A stretch of 64,000 nucleotides of DNA, from assembly GCA_032622095.1 (NCBI GenBank), contig CP136067.1, positions 176,550,556 through 176,614,555 on the forward strand, in the 5' to 3' direction. Of the stretch, positions 51,690 through 62,585 are shown one piece after another (position 1 is the stretch's first letter; the number at the start of each line of letters is the position of its first letter). The position numbers were made by a program, and so were the translations under genes. Below the pieces are notes generated by a model. That model saw nothing but the letters and a program-made list of their open reading frames with translations, was not told the origin of the DNA and made no database searches. The DNA comes from Siphonodentalium dalli (lineage: Eukaryota > Mollusca > Scaphopoda > Gadilida > Siphonodentaliidae).

Positions 51690-51850
51690 TATATACTTTT
51701 TTTTACCTTTGGCCATTGTCTGAGACCCAAATTTGTTTTCGCTTTGGCAAGTTTTTTCCGACAATTGTTCGACACCTGGAACCCTAGAAACACGAAATCG
51801 AAATATTTCGGAAGAATATTAAAATGCTCACCACTTACTGCCTATTATAT
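51690..51850 (+). pseudogene. LINE-B scrap
   Basis: About 160 bp, nearly identical to 44231-44395 ('cgcatttggcaagtttttt'-like core, 'cggaagaatattaaaatgct'), then diverging at 'gcctattata'. It shows that the unit including this LINE edge was copied. Confidence 0.7.
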
Positions 51851-52235
51851 ACTAATGCATTTACACCTTTTATGGTATATGTTCATGTACGTACATAACA
51901 TTATTAGACCGAAAAGCGTGTAATGTGCCATTCCTTGCAAATTTTCCAACAATTGGGGTGTTAGCTTGCAATTTTCCAAACATAGGGTGTGCATGCTAGA
52001 TTGGGATTTTCAGTTGGAAAGTTTGAAGTATACCAGTTGACAAATTAGATATTTTGACCCTCAAGAGGATTTGGGCAGTTGTACCGTGACATTCTAAAGA
52101 AACACTCTCTATTTACCCACGTCCCTACTCGTCTGCAAGGGTTCATGCAGGTCGTCTAAAACTATTTCTTGTTATGGGATTATATTGTCTAGATGGGGTT
52201 GCCACGTGTCATTATATTGATTGCCGCCCTGTATA

Positions 52236-52805
52236 TTAACCATTCCATGACTGGAGCTTCCTGAAATATTGTGAAAATCCTGTGCCTATGCATTCGCTTA
52301 TATATGCGAGTCTCCAATCGGTAGCCTCATAAAATACATTGGCCTAACAATATTTACCTTTACATTGTAAGCCAATGCATTATCGCATATATGCGAGGCT
52401 CAATATTGGAGACTCGCAGCGGCACATATATATGAGAATGCACTGGCACATGATTTGTAAGGGTGCACCAGCGCAACTCTGCCAGCTCACGTCATGAAAT
52501 ATATTGATATATCACGTTAAATTTAGGAGTACTGTACACTAAATCCGGCCATTTATGGGACCATCTCATTTTATACTCAACAGAATATATTCAACAAATG
52601 AATGAATTTTAGCCATGGATTAGTGAAAATACACTCGTATGCTCTATGAATGATGCAAACAACATGGCAATTATAATGTAAATGAATTTATAACTCGAGT
52701 CATAAATTCATTTTCATTATAATTACAATGGTGTTTGCATCGTTCATTATAGAGCATACGAGTATTATGCACTATACATAGTTCAAATTCATTCATTTGT
52801 TGCCA
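52236..52805. mobile_element. Two adjacent MITE relics (families C and A)
   Basis: 52236-52500 begins ttaaCCATTCCATGACTGGA and ends 'cacgtcatgaaat', with internal 'gccaatgcatt' hairpins (a longer relative of 28620-28757). 52524-52805 begins 'gtactgtacactaaatccgg' and matches 22797-22960 and 23330-23460 but loses its right terminus at 'attcatttgttgcc'. Confidence 0.6.
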
Positions 52806-52903
52806 CAGCCGTAATCAGGTGGAATATGTATATTTTGGTTCCTCTTCCAAATGGTTATTGATTATTAGTTAACACCTATTGATTTTTATTTGACGTTTTT
52901 TTA

Positions 52904-52972
52904 AGGACGACCAGCTGGGCGCAGCCCAGCCGCGCATATGTTGCGCAGCAACATATGCGCAGGTCGTCCTTA
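52904..52972. repeat. Nested palindrome
   Basis: Outer arms AAGGACGACC / GGTCGTCCTT enclose 'ctgggcgcagcccag' and the 29-bp palindrome 'gcgcatatgttgcgc' plus its mirror. Directly after it, 'cgccatcttg' occurs three times (52990-53057). Confidence 0.7.
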
Positions 52973-53127
52973 TACTAAGTTCGCTTTCGAACATGGGCGC
53001 CGCCATCTTGAATTAGGGGCACCGCCATCTTGGAGTTGAGGGGCCGCCATCTTGAAACGTCATTTCAATTAAATTAAAACTACAAAATGTTACTTTTCAT
53101 ATAGCCAACATAACAGTATTCATTGCG

Positions 53128-53715
53128 TTAAAGGGGTACTGTACGCCATTTTCATTAAATTTCCTGTGACAACAACGATCAAATATCGATAATATATAGA
53201 AACATAAGTAATTTGAGTCGAAGATGTATTCTGTAAACGCTCAGGTTAATAGGCTATCTTAAAATTTAATAATTTAAAAGTTAATAATTTGATATAAATT
53301 GAATTTATGACTGGAGCCATAAAATGGCGTCAATTAAATTACGAATTACCGTAATCAAAAATAGTAATTGAGGGATACTGGATTTTTAAACCGATCGCAC
53401 GCACGATTGCTTAAAATATTATGATGATACGGGGAGCACACTCAAGCCACTCACTGACTAGCGACGATACAATAACTTAAATGATTATATGGGACTAGTA
53501 TGCATATAATATAACTTTTATTTGATTCATTTGGTTGAAAACTTTACAAAAATTACTCGACGACAATTTGTATTTTTGCATTCCGGTAAATTTGTCATCC
53601 GTAACATGACTTCGTACTCAACAGACTTTCAAATAATGGAAAAATAGTTACCTTATTCTCCGACTCGGAGACTATAGAAACCAACAACAACATGTGGCGT
53701 ACAGTACCCCTTTAA
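53128..53715. mobile_element. TTAA MITE, family F, copy 1
   Basis: Ends TTAAAGGGGTACTGTACGCC / GGCGTACAGTACCCCTTTAA. The interior is AT-rich and non-coding. An inverted relative is at 57058-57599. Confidence 0.8.
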
Positions 53716-53894
53716 GGCATTACATGCTTTATTCTTTGAACAATAATCATTACTTAAATCATAAATATTGTCGACCGGACTCAGGTTGCTATGCCATTCG
53801 GGAAATGGCGGAAATTTACGTAAAACTGCAAATTTTCCTTAGCCACCTCGCGAAAACAACATAATTCATATCGTAAATATCTTGAACATTTATT

Positions 53895-54460
53895 ATATGG
53901 CCGTGGCTAAAGAACGGTATACCGCTCTTTAGTACCAAACGCCAAAGAGCTGTATACCACGCTTTAGCTATATGGGCCTGATACGCTAATTAACGGTATA
54001 CCGCTCTTTATCGTTTGGTGCTAAAGAACGGTATACTGCTCTTTAGTGACAAACGCTAAAGAGCGGTATACCACGCTTTAGCTATATGGGCCTGATACGC
54101 TAATGGACGGTATACCACTATTTAGCGTTTGGTGCTAAAGAGCGGTATAGGCCTACTGCTCTTTAGTCCTCGGTGCTAAAGAGCGGTCCAGGTTGGATGA
54201 GCGGCACGTGCGTTGCCAAGATATTTTGCGCATTGCGCCAACACATAACGTTATAATACGTATCGCTCTTTAGCTCTCATCGCTAAAGAGTGGTGTGTCG
54301 TTCTTTAGCCACCAGTGCTAAAGAGCTGTCCATGTTGGATGAGCGGCACGTGCGTTGCCAAGATATGTTGTGCATTGCGTGTAACGTTATAATCCGTACC
54401 GCTCTTTAGCCCTCATCACTAAAGAGCGGTATACCGTTCTTTAGCCACTTCGTTATTATA
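53895..54460. repeat. Array of 'ctaaagagcggtatacc' inverted repeats
   Basis: A 12-17 bp word, CTAAAGAGCGGTATACC or its complement GGTATACCGCTCTTTAG, occurs about fifteen times in alternating orientation, so many adjacent pairs form perfect short hairpins. A larger unit, 'tatgggcctgatacgctaat', occurs at 53965 and 54085, and 'ttggatgagcggcacgtgcg' at 54193 and 54333. No coding sequence. Confidence 0.85.
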
Positions 54461-57057
54461 TAACTAAATAAACTTTTCTTTAGATTAGTAAATTAGTAGA
54501 AGCATGTTCACGTAAACTGTTAGGTTACGTCATATGTTGTATCCAAAGCGACGTCATATTGGCACGCGCATTTTCCCGCGAAAATTATTGACGATTTGAC
54601 AGCGACGCGACATAGCACACAAAGCAGGCATAATGTTGGCATGCTTCGCATTAGGTTTGGTTGGGTAACTTGGGTTGACGTTGTTTCATAGTGCATGGCT
54701 CCGAGTCCGCGCTGATATAAATGTAGCTCCATGCAATTGTAATCAAACTGATCAAATCCCAACCTATAAAATCAGTATAGAATTTGTACAGGTACAAACA
54801 ATACATGTTCTCGGAAATTGAATGTTCTTCCTTACTTATTTTCTAATGATTTGGGTTGTGATTTGAAACAAACAAACAACCCAAATAATGAGGGGGTAAA
54901 CCCAAGTTCTCACTCTTAATAACCCCAATTTCCAAACAAGGCCAAGGGTTGTGGAGGCGAGTACAACTATTATTTCATCCAAATTGAGAATGGGCATATA
55001 GGGCCTACGTGCCAGTCAAAAAAAATGGCTCCAGGGAGCCACGATCGAAAGGCTGGAAGATACATGTATGAGTACAATATGATAAGTATGAGGTACAGAC
55101 CCAATCCCCCTACCACAAGCAACCAACTTCGTACATGTACGTAATTGGTTATAAGAAATATTTATAGTTAATTAAATCTTGACGTTCATATAAGTCAAAA
55201 CATATTAGTCTGAGTAGTGCAGGTCGTGACTGCACGGTCGTCCTTTTTTTTACATGGATTTCAAAGCCATAATTTCTTGTTTACCAAATGGCCGCCCATA
55301 CATTATGGCCACAACAAGAGAAAGCTTATAAGACTCGCGAATCACAAGTAAACCACAGGTGTAAATATAACTTTAAAAAGGAATTTATATATAATATGCC
55401 AATGTTCTTCATCACAGACTGTTAAATTGCTAAAGTTTAGTCAAAGTTAGGCCATATAGACCTATAACCTACATGTGGGCCTATATTTCATGTTATGTGA
55501 GGGAAATTTGGCATAATGCATATTTCTTTAATCACAACCCAAAAGGGTTGTTTTACGGTATTGCGTAAGCGACGTAAGTATAGTTGTGACGTCACTAATT
55601 TATATAATCCATCAACATGAATTTTTTTTTTTTACATCCGGGCGATGGGCCTATGGGCCCCAGTGGTGGCCGCCATGTTGGAATAGAATTGACAAATTAA
55701 TAAAACGAATTTATTTTTCTTCTTCGATCAGCCTCCCCATAGCAACACTATTAAATTTGAAACACAAAATCAACCTTATTCAAAATTAAATGCTATATGT
55801 GGATTTAGCTGACACGGGCGCATAGCATTCGGCAAACCTCGCCAGATTCCGTACCGTTACAATTTGAAAATTACGTCCCCTGGCAGGCCATAGCAATGTT
55901 GGAAATGATGACGTAATTTCGTTACAAAATGGTGGCGCTCTCTTATTTGCGAAATTTGAAATTGAATTGCTTGTTATTGTTATCGCTCGTATTTTAAATG
56001 TACAACGGTATCACAACACGTAAGCGTTAAGAACAAACGAGAAAGCACAAGCGAAGATAGCACAACGAGCCCATTACTGGAATGAATTTAGCGTCAAAGC
56101 AGTCAAAAGAAGAAGAATAACAACAACAACAACTTGTTTTGAACTTGAACTTGGAAGTTTAAAAGTGAAAATCAGTCAGTCGGAAAGAAACTCAATGACG
56201 AATCTGTGACTGAAAAAAATATGAAAATGAAGGTCACTGTAGTGAAATGTGGACTGGTCTGTGCAGACTGATCACCACGGCTATTTGACTTGTTCTGTTA
56301 TTGTTCTAATGTTCAATTTTAAGTCTGTTTTCACCTGGACTGGTTAGACTTAGAGTTGCAACTGCAAGCGGCAAATTGTTCAGTCTACTAACTACTTCTC
56401 TAAATAGTAAATTTAATTGTTAATATCTAACACTGTCAGGTCAAGCCTCAACTTGGGTCAAGGAAATCAGAAAATGGACATTTTAGAGCTGACTGATTTA
56501 CTAATTTACTATAGACAGTATAGTTCAGTCATGAGCCGTTGAACGTAGCGCGTAGCTGGAACTTGTGGAAGCAGTATTCGGTGAAAGCGGTCATCTGGCC
56601 TACTAATCTAATAATATTAGGATTGTATTAGTCAATTTAGTGATTACAGATTAGTAAATTTAGTTATCAACGACTTCAGGCTCAGCCTCACCCACTCACT
56701 GTGAATGTGACTCAGGTCAAAATACAATTCTAGCCATCTACAGAGCAGTCAACACACAGATGTAACAAACATGTGAAGCCCAGTGAATTGGTGACCAACA
56801 AAGTGAGTCATTTATCTTCTTGTTGAGTGAAGGAAAAGAAGAACATCTCCCAATCCCACTTGGTCTCGGCACACTGCAGAGTTCATGCAGTGACTGGTGA
56901 GAGGATATGCTTCTGGACCAACTTTCCATATGTGTGTATGAATTCTGTTTCCTGTGATGGACACATCAAGTTAAATATAATAATTATAATGCACGGTTAT
57001 TAGTTTTAGCATTCTCACATATTAAATAATTCATGATTTTAACACTGTGTTCTCGAT
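54461..57057. other. Non-coding
   Basis: No gene supported. Short frames at 54520-54762 and 56738-56929 (minus) lack domain signals and splice context. Confidence 0.35.
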
Positions 57058-57599
57058 TTAAAGGGATACTGTACCCAAAATGTTGTTGTTGGTTTCTATA
57101 GGCTCCGAGTCGGAAAATAAGGTAACAATTTTCCATTATTTGAAAATCTGTTGAGTACGAAGTAATGTTACGGATGGCAAATTTACCGGAATGCAAAAAT
57201 ACAAATTGTCGCCGAGTAATTTTTGTACAGTTTTCAACCAAATAAATCAAATAAAAGTTATATTATATGCATTATATGCATACTATATACTCATTTAAGT
57301 TATTGTATCGTCACTAGTCAGTGAGTGGCTTGAGTTTTCTCCTCGTATCAGCATGTTTCAAACGATCGTGTGTCCAATGGTTTTACTAATCCAGTATCCC
57401 TCAATTATAAATTGATTACGTTTTGTACACGGAAATTCGTATTTTAATTACCATTTTATGGCTCCAGCCATAAATTCAATTTATATTAAATTATTAACAT
57501 TTAAATTATTAAATTTTAAGATAGCCTATTAACCTGAGCGATAATAGATCATTGTTATCACCGGAAATTTATTGAAAATGACGTACAGTACCCCTTTAA
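57058..57599. mobile_element. TTAA MITE, family F, copy 2
   Basis: TTAA at both edges. Left end 'ttaaagggatactgtaccca', right end 'gacgtacagtacccctttaa'. Its interior matches 53128-53715 in reverse ('ggaatgcaaaaatacaaatt', 'cagtgagtggcttgagt'). Confidence 0.8.
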
Positions 57600-58773
57600 A
57601 CCTTAAGCATTAAGCGGGAGCTTGACCAGTATGGCTAGCATATATATTAACTAGTGGCTATGTGTGGAAAAAATATTAAATATAGCCCTGCGTACTTGCT
57701 ATTGTCGACTTGACACATTGGGATTGGAATAATATGTATGCTAAATATAATAATTCCAGGCCAACTTAGTTGAACTGTCACGACCTTCTTGTTATACATG
57801 TACATGACTAATGAGGCAATCATATAAATGTTTAATCTAGTAGCATTTTCTCATACCATGCCATGAATATCTATGTATCTATGCCCGTCAAGAATGATAT
57901 ATTCCACCAGTACAAAGTTTTTGCTGTTGCGATAGGGAAGTAACTAGTACAGTTAATAAATTATGAAATACCTTTTATTAATAATGTGTGTCATAGAATG
58001 TGAAGATCCGACTTTGAAATGGTAAGATTTAAGTGACTTTGTGGTGGATTTTGCTTTGCGTCCCTTATACTAATGTCATTCCTCCCGGGCAATTATTAAA
58101 ATGTTTATATACTATCAGATGCCTAACGATAGTGTCAGCATGTGCCGCATGATTAGTAATTTTAGATAAAATTCTCAACGATCATAAAGTTTTTTCGCAT
58201 AGAGACATATATAGAATTAAATTGAAATAGAATTAAATATAATTAAATTTCCATCAATATTGTTAATTTCAGTCTAGGTCTCCGCTATCACTATTATTGA
58301 CCATCACAATGATTAGACATCTGAGAGTACGATATAAGCTCACAAAAGTCATGAACAAGCATGCAATCTCGAGCTGGGACCACCCTTAATACTTGTTTCT
58401 CATCATCTACTTCACAGAAGGGGTCACCCCTAAGTAGTAACCGTATAGGAAACACACCAAACATACCACTATTGCACAATGACATCAGTTTGTTTGATCT
58501 AAATTATTTAGCCCCAAAACAATAGTCATTTGGCAAATTATCTCATTCATTTTCGAAGTGCCTGTCATCTACTGAAGTTGGATCATACCAGGGCCATAAA
58601 TTATGTCTCATTGAGTCATTGTGTCCCATCCATGTAAATCGCTGAAAGTCAAGCATACATAAACCTCTATAAATAAATCAGATGTGGCTATGTGAAATAT
58701 GCAATAAATCCCCGTTTTCATAAAAATGTATTCAGTATTATATGTAAATTTATCCAATAAAGATATTTTTCCC
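57600..58773. other. Non-coding
   Basis: I see nothing but AT-rich sequence; no gene supported. Confidence 0.35.
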
Positions 58774-59220
58774 TTAAAGGTCCTCAATCCGAATCAATAG
58801 TCCCCATATCATCAGATTCCAACAAGAAGATTTTTTGAAATGCCGCTTCAGTTGACAGAATTAATTGCTCGAAAATAATGCTAACTGCAGTCAATTATGG
58901 CATAAAATTGACAAAAACCTGTAATTTATCAACTTGTTGCTCAACGAATATTGCTGGTTTGTCAAACATCTGACACACACACACCAAAAAAACAGTTGAT
59001 TTTAGAGTTATCCATCTTCATCTGCAATTTGGTCAGATAAAGTATTCTCGTCTGCTGTTTGCTGGGCCACGTAAAATTAAAATGATAGATTTTAAAAATC
59101 GGTATCTGATCACTCTGAGCTTTGATGTTGTGGGTTCCTCGACTTGATTCAAATATTTTTCACCTCCGAAGTCAAGGAAATAGTAATCTGCGAGGGTTAA
59201 TTCGGATTGAGTACCTTTAA
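58774..59220. mobile_element. TTAA MITE, family D, copy 2
   Basis: Ends TTAAAGGTCCTCAATCCGAA / 'ttcggattgagtacctttaa'. The interior includes 'tccccatatcatcagattcc' and 'tcctcgacttgattcaaata', matching 31226-31684 in reverse. Confidence 0.75.
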
Positions 59221-59845
59221 AATTGCAAAAATTGCAAAAATAATTTTGCCTTGAAAATTGGTTGCTTGGCCAGATTCAACCTTCACCTGATGATTGCATT
59301 TTGAAGAAATATAGTAACATGTGCTATATGGCTAATATCTCTTGACTGGCGCCATGGATATTGGTCTGGAAATTAGAGAAATGTTAGAGGCAATATCTCA
59401 CTCTGACCCATGTCTAAATGTGGCCCACATTCCCACATTCCTCTATATCTGGTATTGCAACATATTCTCGTGCAAATAGGTTTATTTGTACCTAAATATT
59501 CACATATGTTCATATTTTTGTTATTCATTTAAATTTGTTTAAATCAAAATTTAGAAAAACTAACGCCATTATACACTCTTCCAGGGCACCCTGAGTCACC
59601 ACACCAAATTTCGTTGAAATCTGAGCACCAATATTAACAAAGACATGTTGGTCTCAACTTTACTCCAGTCTTATATATGTATATATAAACAGTCCCATGA
59701 AACATGTATACATTTATTGATGGACGTGTCATGGGCTCTTCATACAGGATCGGGTTCATGATTCCGAAGGTTCCATATTCCGAAGGGTCGCTATTCCAAA
59801 GGTTCTTATTCAGAAGGTTCGCTATTCTGAAGGTATGCTATTGTG
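59221..59845. other. Non-coding, short 'attc(c/a)gaaggtt' repeats
   Basis: Around 59757-59835 a word 'ttccgaaggttc' recurs about five times. The complementary 'gaaccttgggaatagcg' recurs at 60725-60785, on the far side of the family D copies. Confidence 0.45.
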
Positions 59846-60607
59846 GGCGTATTTAAGCATAAACGATGGACAACTCTAATACCAAGTAGTTATTATTACC
59901 ACGATTTTACAGTTATCCATCTTTATCCGGAAGACAGCCCGTTTGACCTCGTCCTGGCACGATTAGGCCCAGAAACAATAAAAATAGCAAACTGCAAAGA
60001 TCGATATCTAATTACTCTGAGCTTTGATGGGTGGGTTCCTCGACACTAATCAAATATTTTTTTCCCCACCGAAGCCAAAGAAAGAGTAATTTAGCAGCGT
60101 CTTATCGGATTGAGTACCTTTAAAGGTACTCAACCCGTAAAGAGGGTCCCCATCTCAACAGATTCCAACAACAACAATCCGATCAGAGGGTCCTATATTA
60201 CTATTTCTTTGGCTTTGGGGGTAAAAAATATTTGATTCGAGTCGAGGAACCCATCAAACAAAGCTCAGAGTTATTAGATATTGATTTTTGAAAATTCTTA
60301 TGTTCTCGAGATGAGTACCAATAACTGCCGTCAATTTGGTAACATGCTCGAGATTTTACGCCAAAATTATATTCAAACAGACAAGGATGGATAACTCTAT
60401 GATCAAGTTGGTAATAACAACGAATTTTTTACTGTCTTCTGGGCCAGAAACAATTCCCGATAATGAAAAATAATAGATTTCTAAAATCAATATCTAACAA
60501 ATCTGAGCTTTGATGGGTGACTTCCTCGACTCGAATCAAATATTTTTGACCCCCGAAGCCATTGAAATAGTAATTGAGAGGAGTTTTATCGGGTTGAGTA
60601 CCTTTAA
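59846..60607. mobile_element. Two abutting family D MITEs sharing one TTAA
   Basis: 59846-60123 is a left-truncated copy ending 'gattgagtacctttaa'. 60120-60607 is a complete copy from 'ttaaaggtactcaacccg' to 'cgggttgagtacctttaa'. The common TTAA is 60120-60123. Flanking 'gaaggttc' and 'gaaccttgg' repeats look like parts of an older, larger inverted repeat. Confidence 0.7.
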
Positions 60608-60946
60608 GTTATTTCCTTCATAAAAAGAGTCTTATGATAAAGAACCCTCTCAATACTTTAGAATATAGAATGAAACTTCAAAATAACAAGTTATAAAAAC
60701 CTTCCGAATATTGAGGAATATAGAGAACCTTGGGAATAGCGAAACTTCGGTATAATGAACCTTGGGAATAGCGAACCTTTGGACATATAGTGACATGTCG
60801 CCGTCCTACGGTCCATACGCACTGGCGTGATCGTATATCCCAAGTTGGCCAGAAATACAGGCACTCCTATGAAACACATCACCATCGCCATCCGTATATA
60901 ACAGGGCCTGGAACCTACGTCATAAAACAAAGTTTTTCATCGAAAA

Positions 60947-60972
60947 ATGGCGGCTGCTCGGTGCGACTCGAA
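60947..60972 (+). CDS. Possible first coding exon
   Basis: 'aaaaatggcggctgctcggt' gives a good start context (MAAARCDS). After 26 nt comes GTAAGT, a consensus donor. No downstream exon was identified in the remaining 3 kb, so this is only a suggestion. Confidence 0.2.
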
Positions 60973-62400
60973 GTAAGTATTTATCGTTTTGCAAACTATG
61001 TTCATAAACCACTAAAAAAATCATTGCTTATGAGCTGTAAAACATTGTTTGCTAGCTCACAGTCATCTATACCGAGATATATATGTAACGGTTGTAAAGA
61101 TTATCGCGTTCAGGTGGTTTCCGTCACCAATTTTCGAGGCATGTTTCAGAGTTTTGAAATGGTAACGCCTACATTGACTTTTAAAACTGGAATTGTGACA
61201 TAAATGGTAACGCCTACATATAGTCAACATTTGATTCCAAAATTGGCAATTTGGCTGAATTCGTTCTTTCACTTGCCGAATATCACAATTAGTTTTAGGA
61301 CTAGTGAGTAGTGAATGCCTTCACAGTTAATGGAACTTATGGCAGCGCAAGAGTATAATTCTTCCCTCGCTATAAGATCCCCGAATATTGCCGAGGCGAA
61401 TCGGTATACATCGGCTCAAAAGTAGACTACTTCACTTGTGGCAGGCTAATTAATACGTTTTTCACGGAATAACTATCACAAGACATAAATGAATAAAATA
61501 ATAAGTAATTATATGACCTTTATATATCAATATTATTATAGGGAATAAGAAAAAGGGTCATTCTGGTTGATGCATCATATACATGTATAATTATAGGCTA
61601 AAATAAACCAAACTTTGATAAATGAATAAATCGCAATATCGCCACTGCTTGAGTTGAACCAGGATGAAGCTTTAAGTTGTATTATTCAATTTTTGTTTCA
61701 AATTCAAATGTTTCTGAAATTAATAAAAGAAAAATCTTTTAAAGTGATGTGAAACACTCCGGTAAGGTGATCGAATAGAAGTGGAGAATAATCTTGTTCA
61801 AAGTAGTTATTTTTACAAATGTTATATCTAAATTGACAACACACACCGTCATTCTTATATACTAATTAAATGCAGTGACTGCCGATGTCGAAATCGTTTA
61901 TTTCGACACGACTCGGTCTCATATCGCTGACATTTATCAATATATGCACATAACATGTAGAATTTAAGGTAATAGAAAATAGTTTGACATATTATATATC
62001 AATACTATCGGATACAGCATTCAATGATGCATGCATATATCGCAAGATGCCAGTGATGATAGCCGTCTGAAGTCGACAGAAGTCGCAATGTAACTTATAC
62101 CGATTGTATAGATGGGAAACTACATAGTACATCCCTGCCAGTCATTTTCTGAGTCCTTCGTGTATTCTCGACATAACGGAAAAGCCCAACACCAAAAAAA
62201 CACGCGTGGTCTGGAATTCTACGGGTTCACAACAAACGCTTAAACCAGCGGGTGTCTATAACCGGGTATAGGAAAATTTCGGAAACGAAATACTCTGAAT
62301 AACGTCTCAGCCGACTGAGCCGCCATATTTCGTCAGCCACGAACGTCGTGACTAAGCCGGCTTAGCTAGATAACCAGCCACGAAAATTGGTTGAGCCAGC
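60973..62400. other. Non-coding
   Basis: No gene supported. 'atggtaacgcctacat' occurs twice (about 61160 and 61205), a small local duplication. Confidence 0.35.
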
Positions 62401-62401
62401 C

Positions 62402-62423
62402 GGGGGGGGGGGGGGGGGGGGGG
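62402..62423. repeat. Poly-G tract
   Basis: Over twenty consecutive G, comparable with the poly-C runs near 7531, 7650 and 30877. Length is likely uncertain in the assembly. Confidence 0.85.
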
Positions 62424-62505
62424 TCTGGAAACAAATTGCACACCAAAAAGTTTTATTTCCGACCAGAGGGACCCACCACCCCAACAAATATTTGGGGACC
62501 CACCC

Positions 62506-62576
62506 TTGACGCCACATCCGTCCAATCTCGCTACTCTCTTGATGAGAGTAGCGAGATTGGACGGATGTGGCGTCAA
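62506..62576. mobile_element. 71-bp perfect palindrome with 9-bp flanking duplication
   Basis: 33-bp arms without a mismatch (62506-62538 and 62544-62576, starting TTGACGCCACATCCGTCC), loop TTGAT. It is bracketed by the direct repeat GACCCACCC at 62497-62505 and 62577-62585. It looks like a minimal foldback element with a 9-bp target duplication. Confidence 0.7.
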
Positions 62577-62585
62577 GACCCACCC

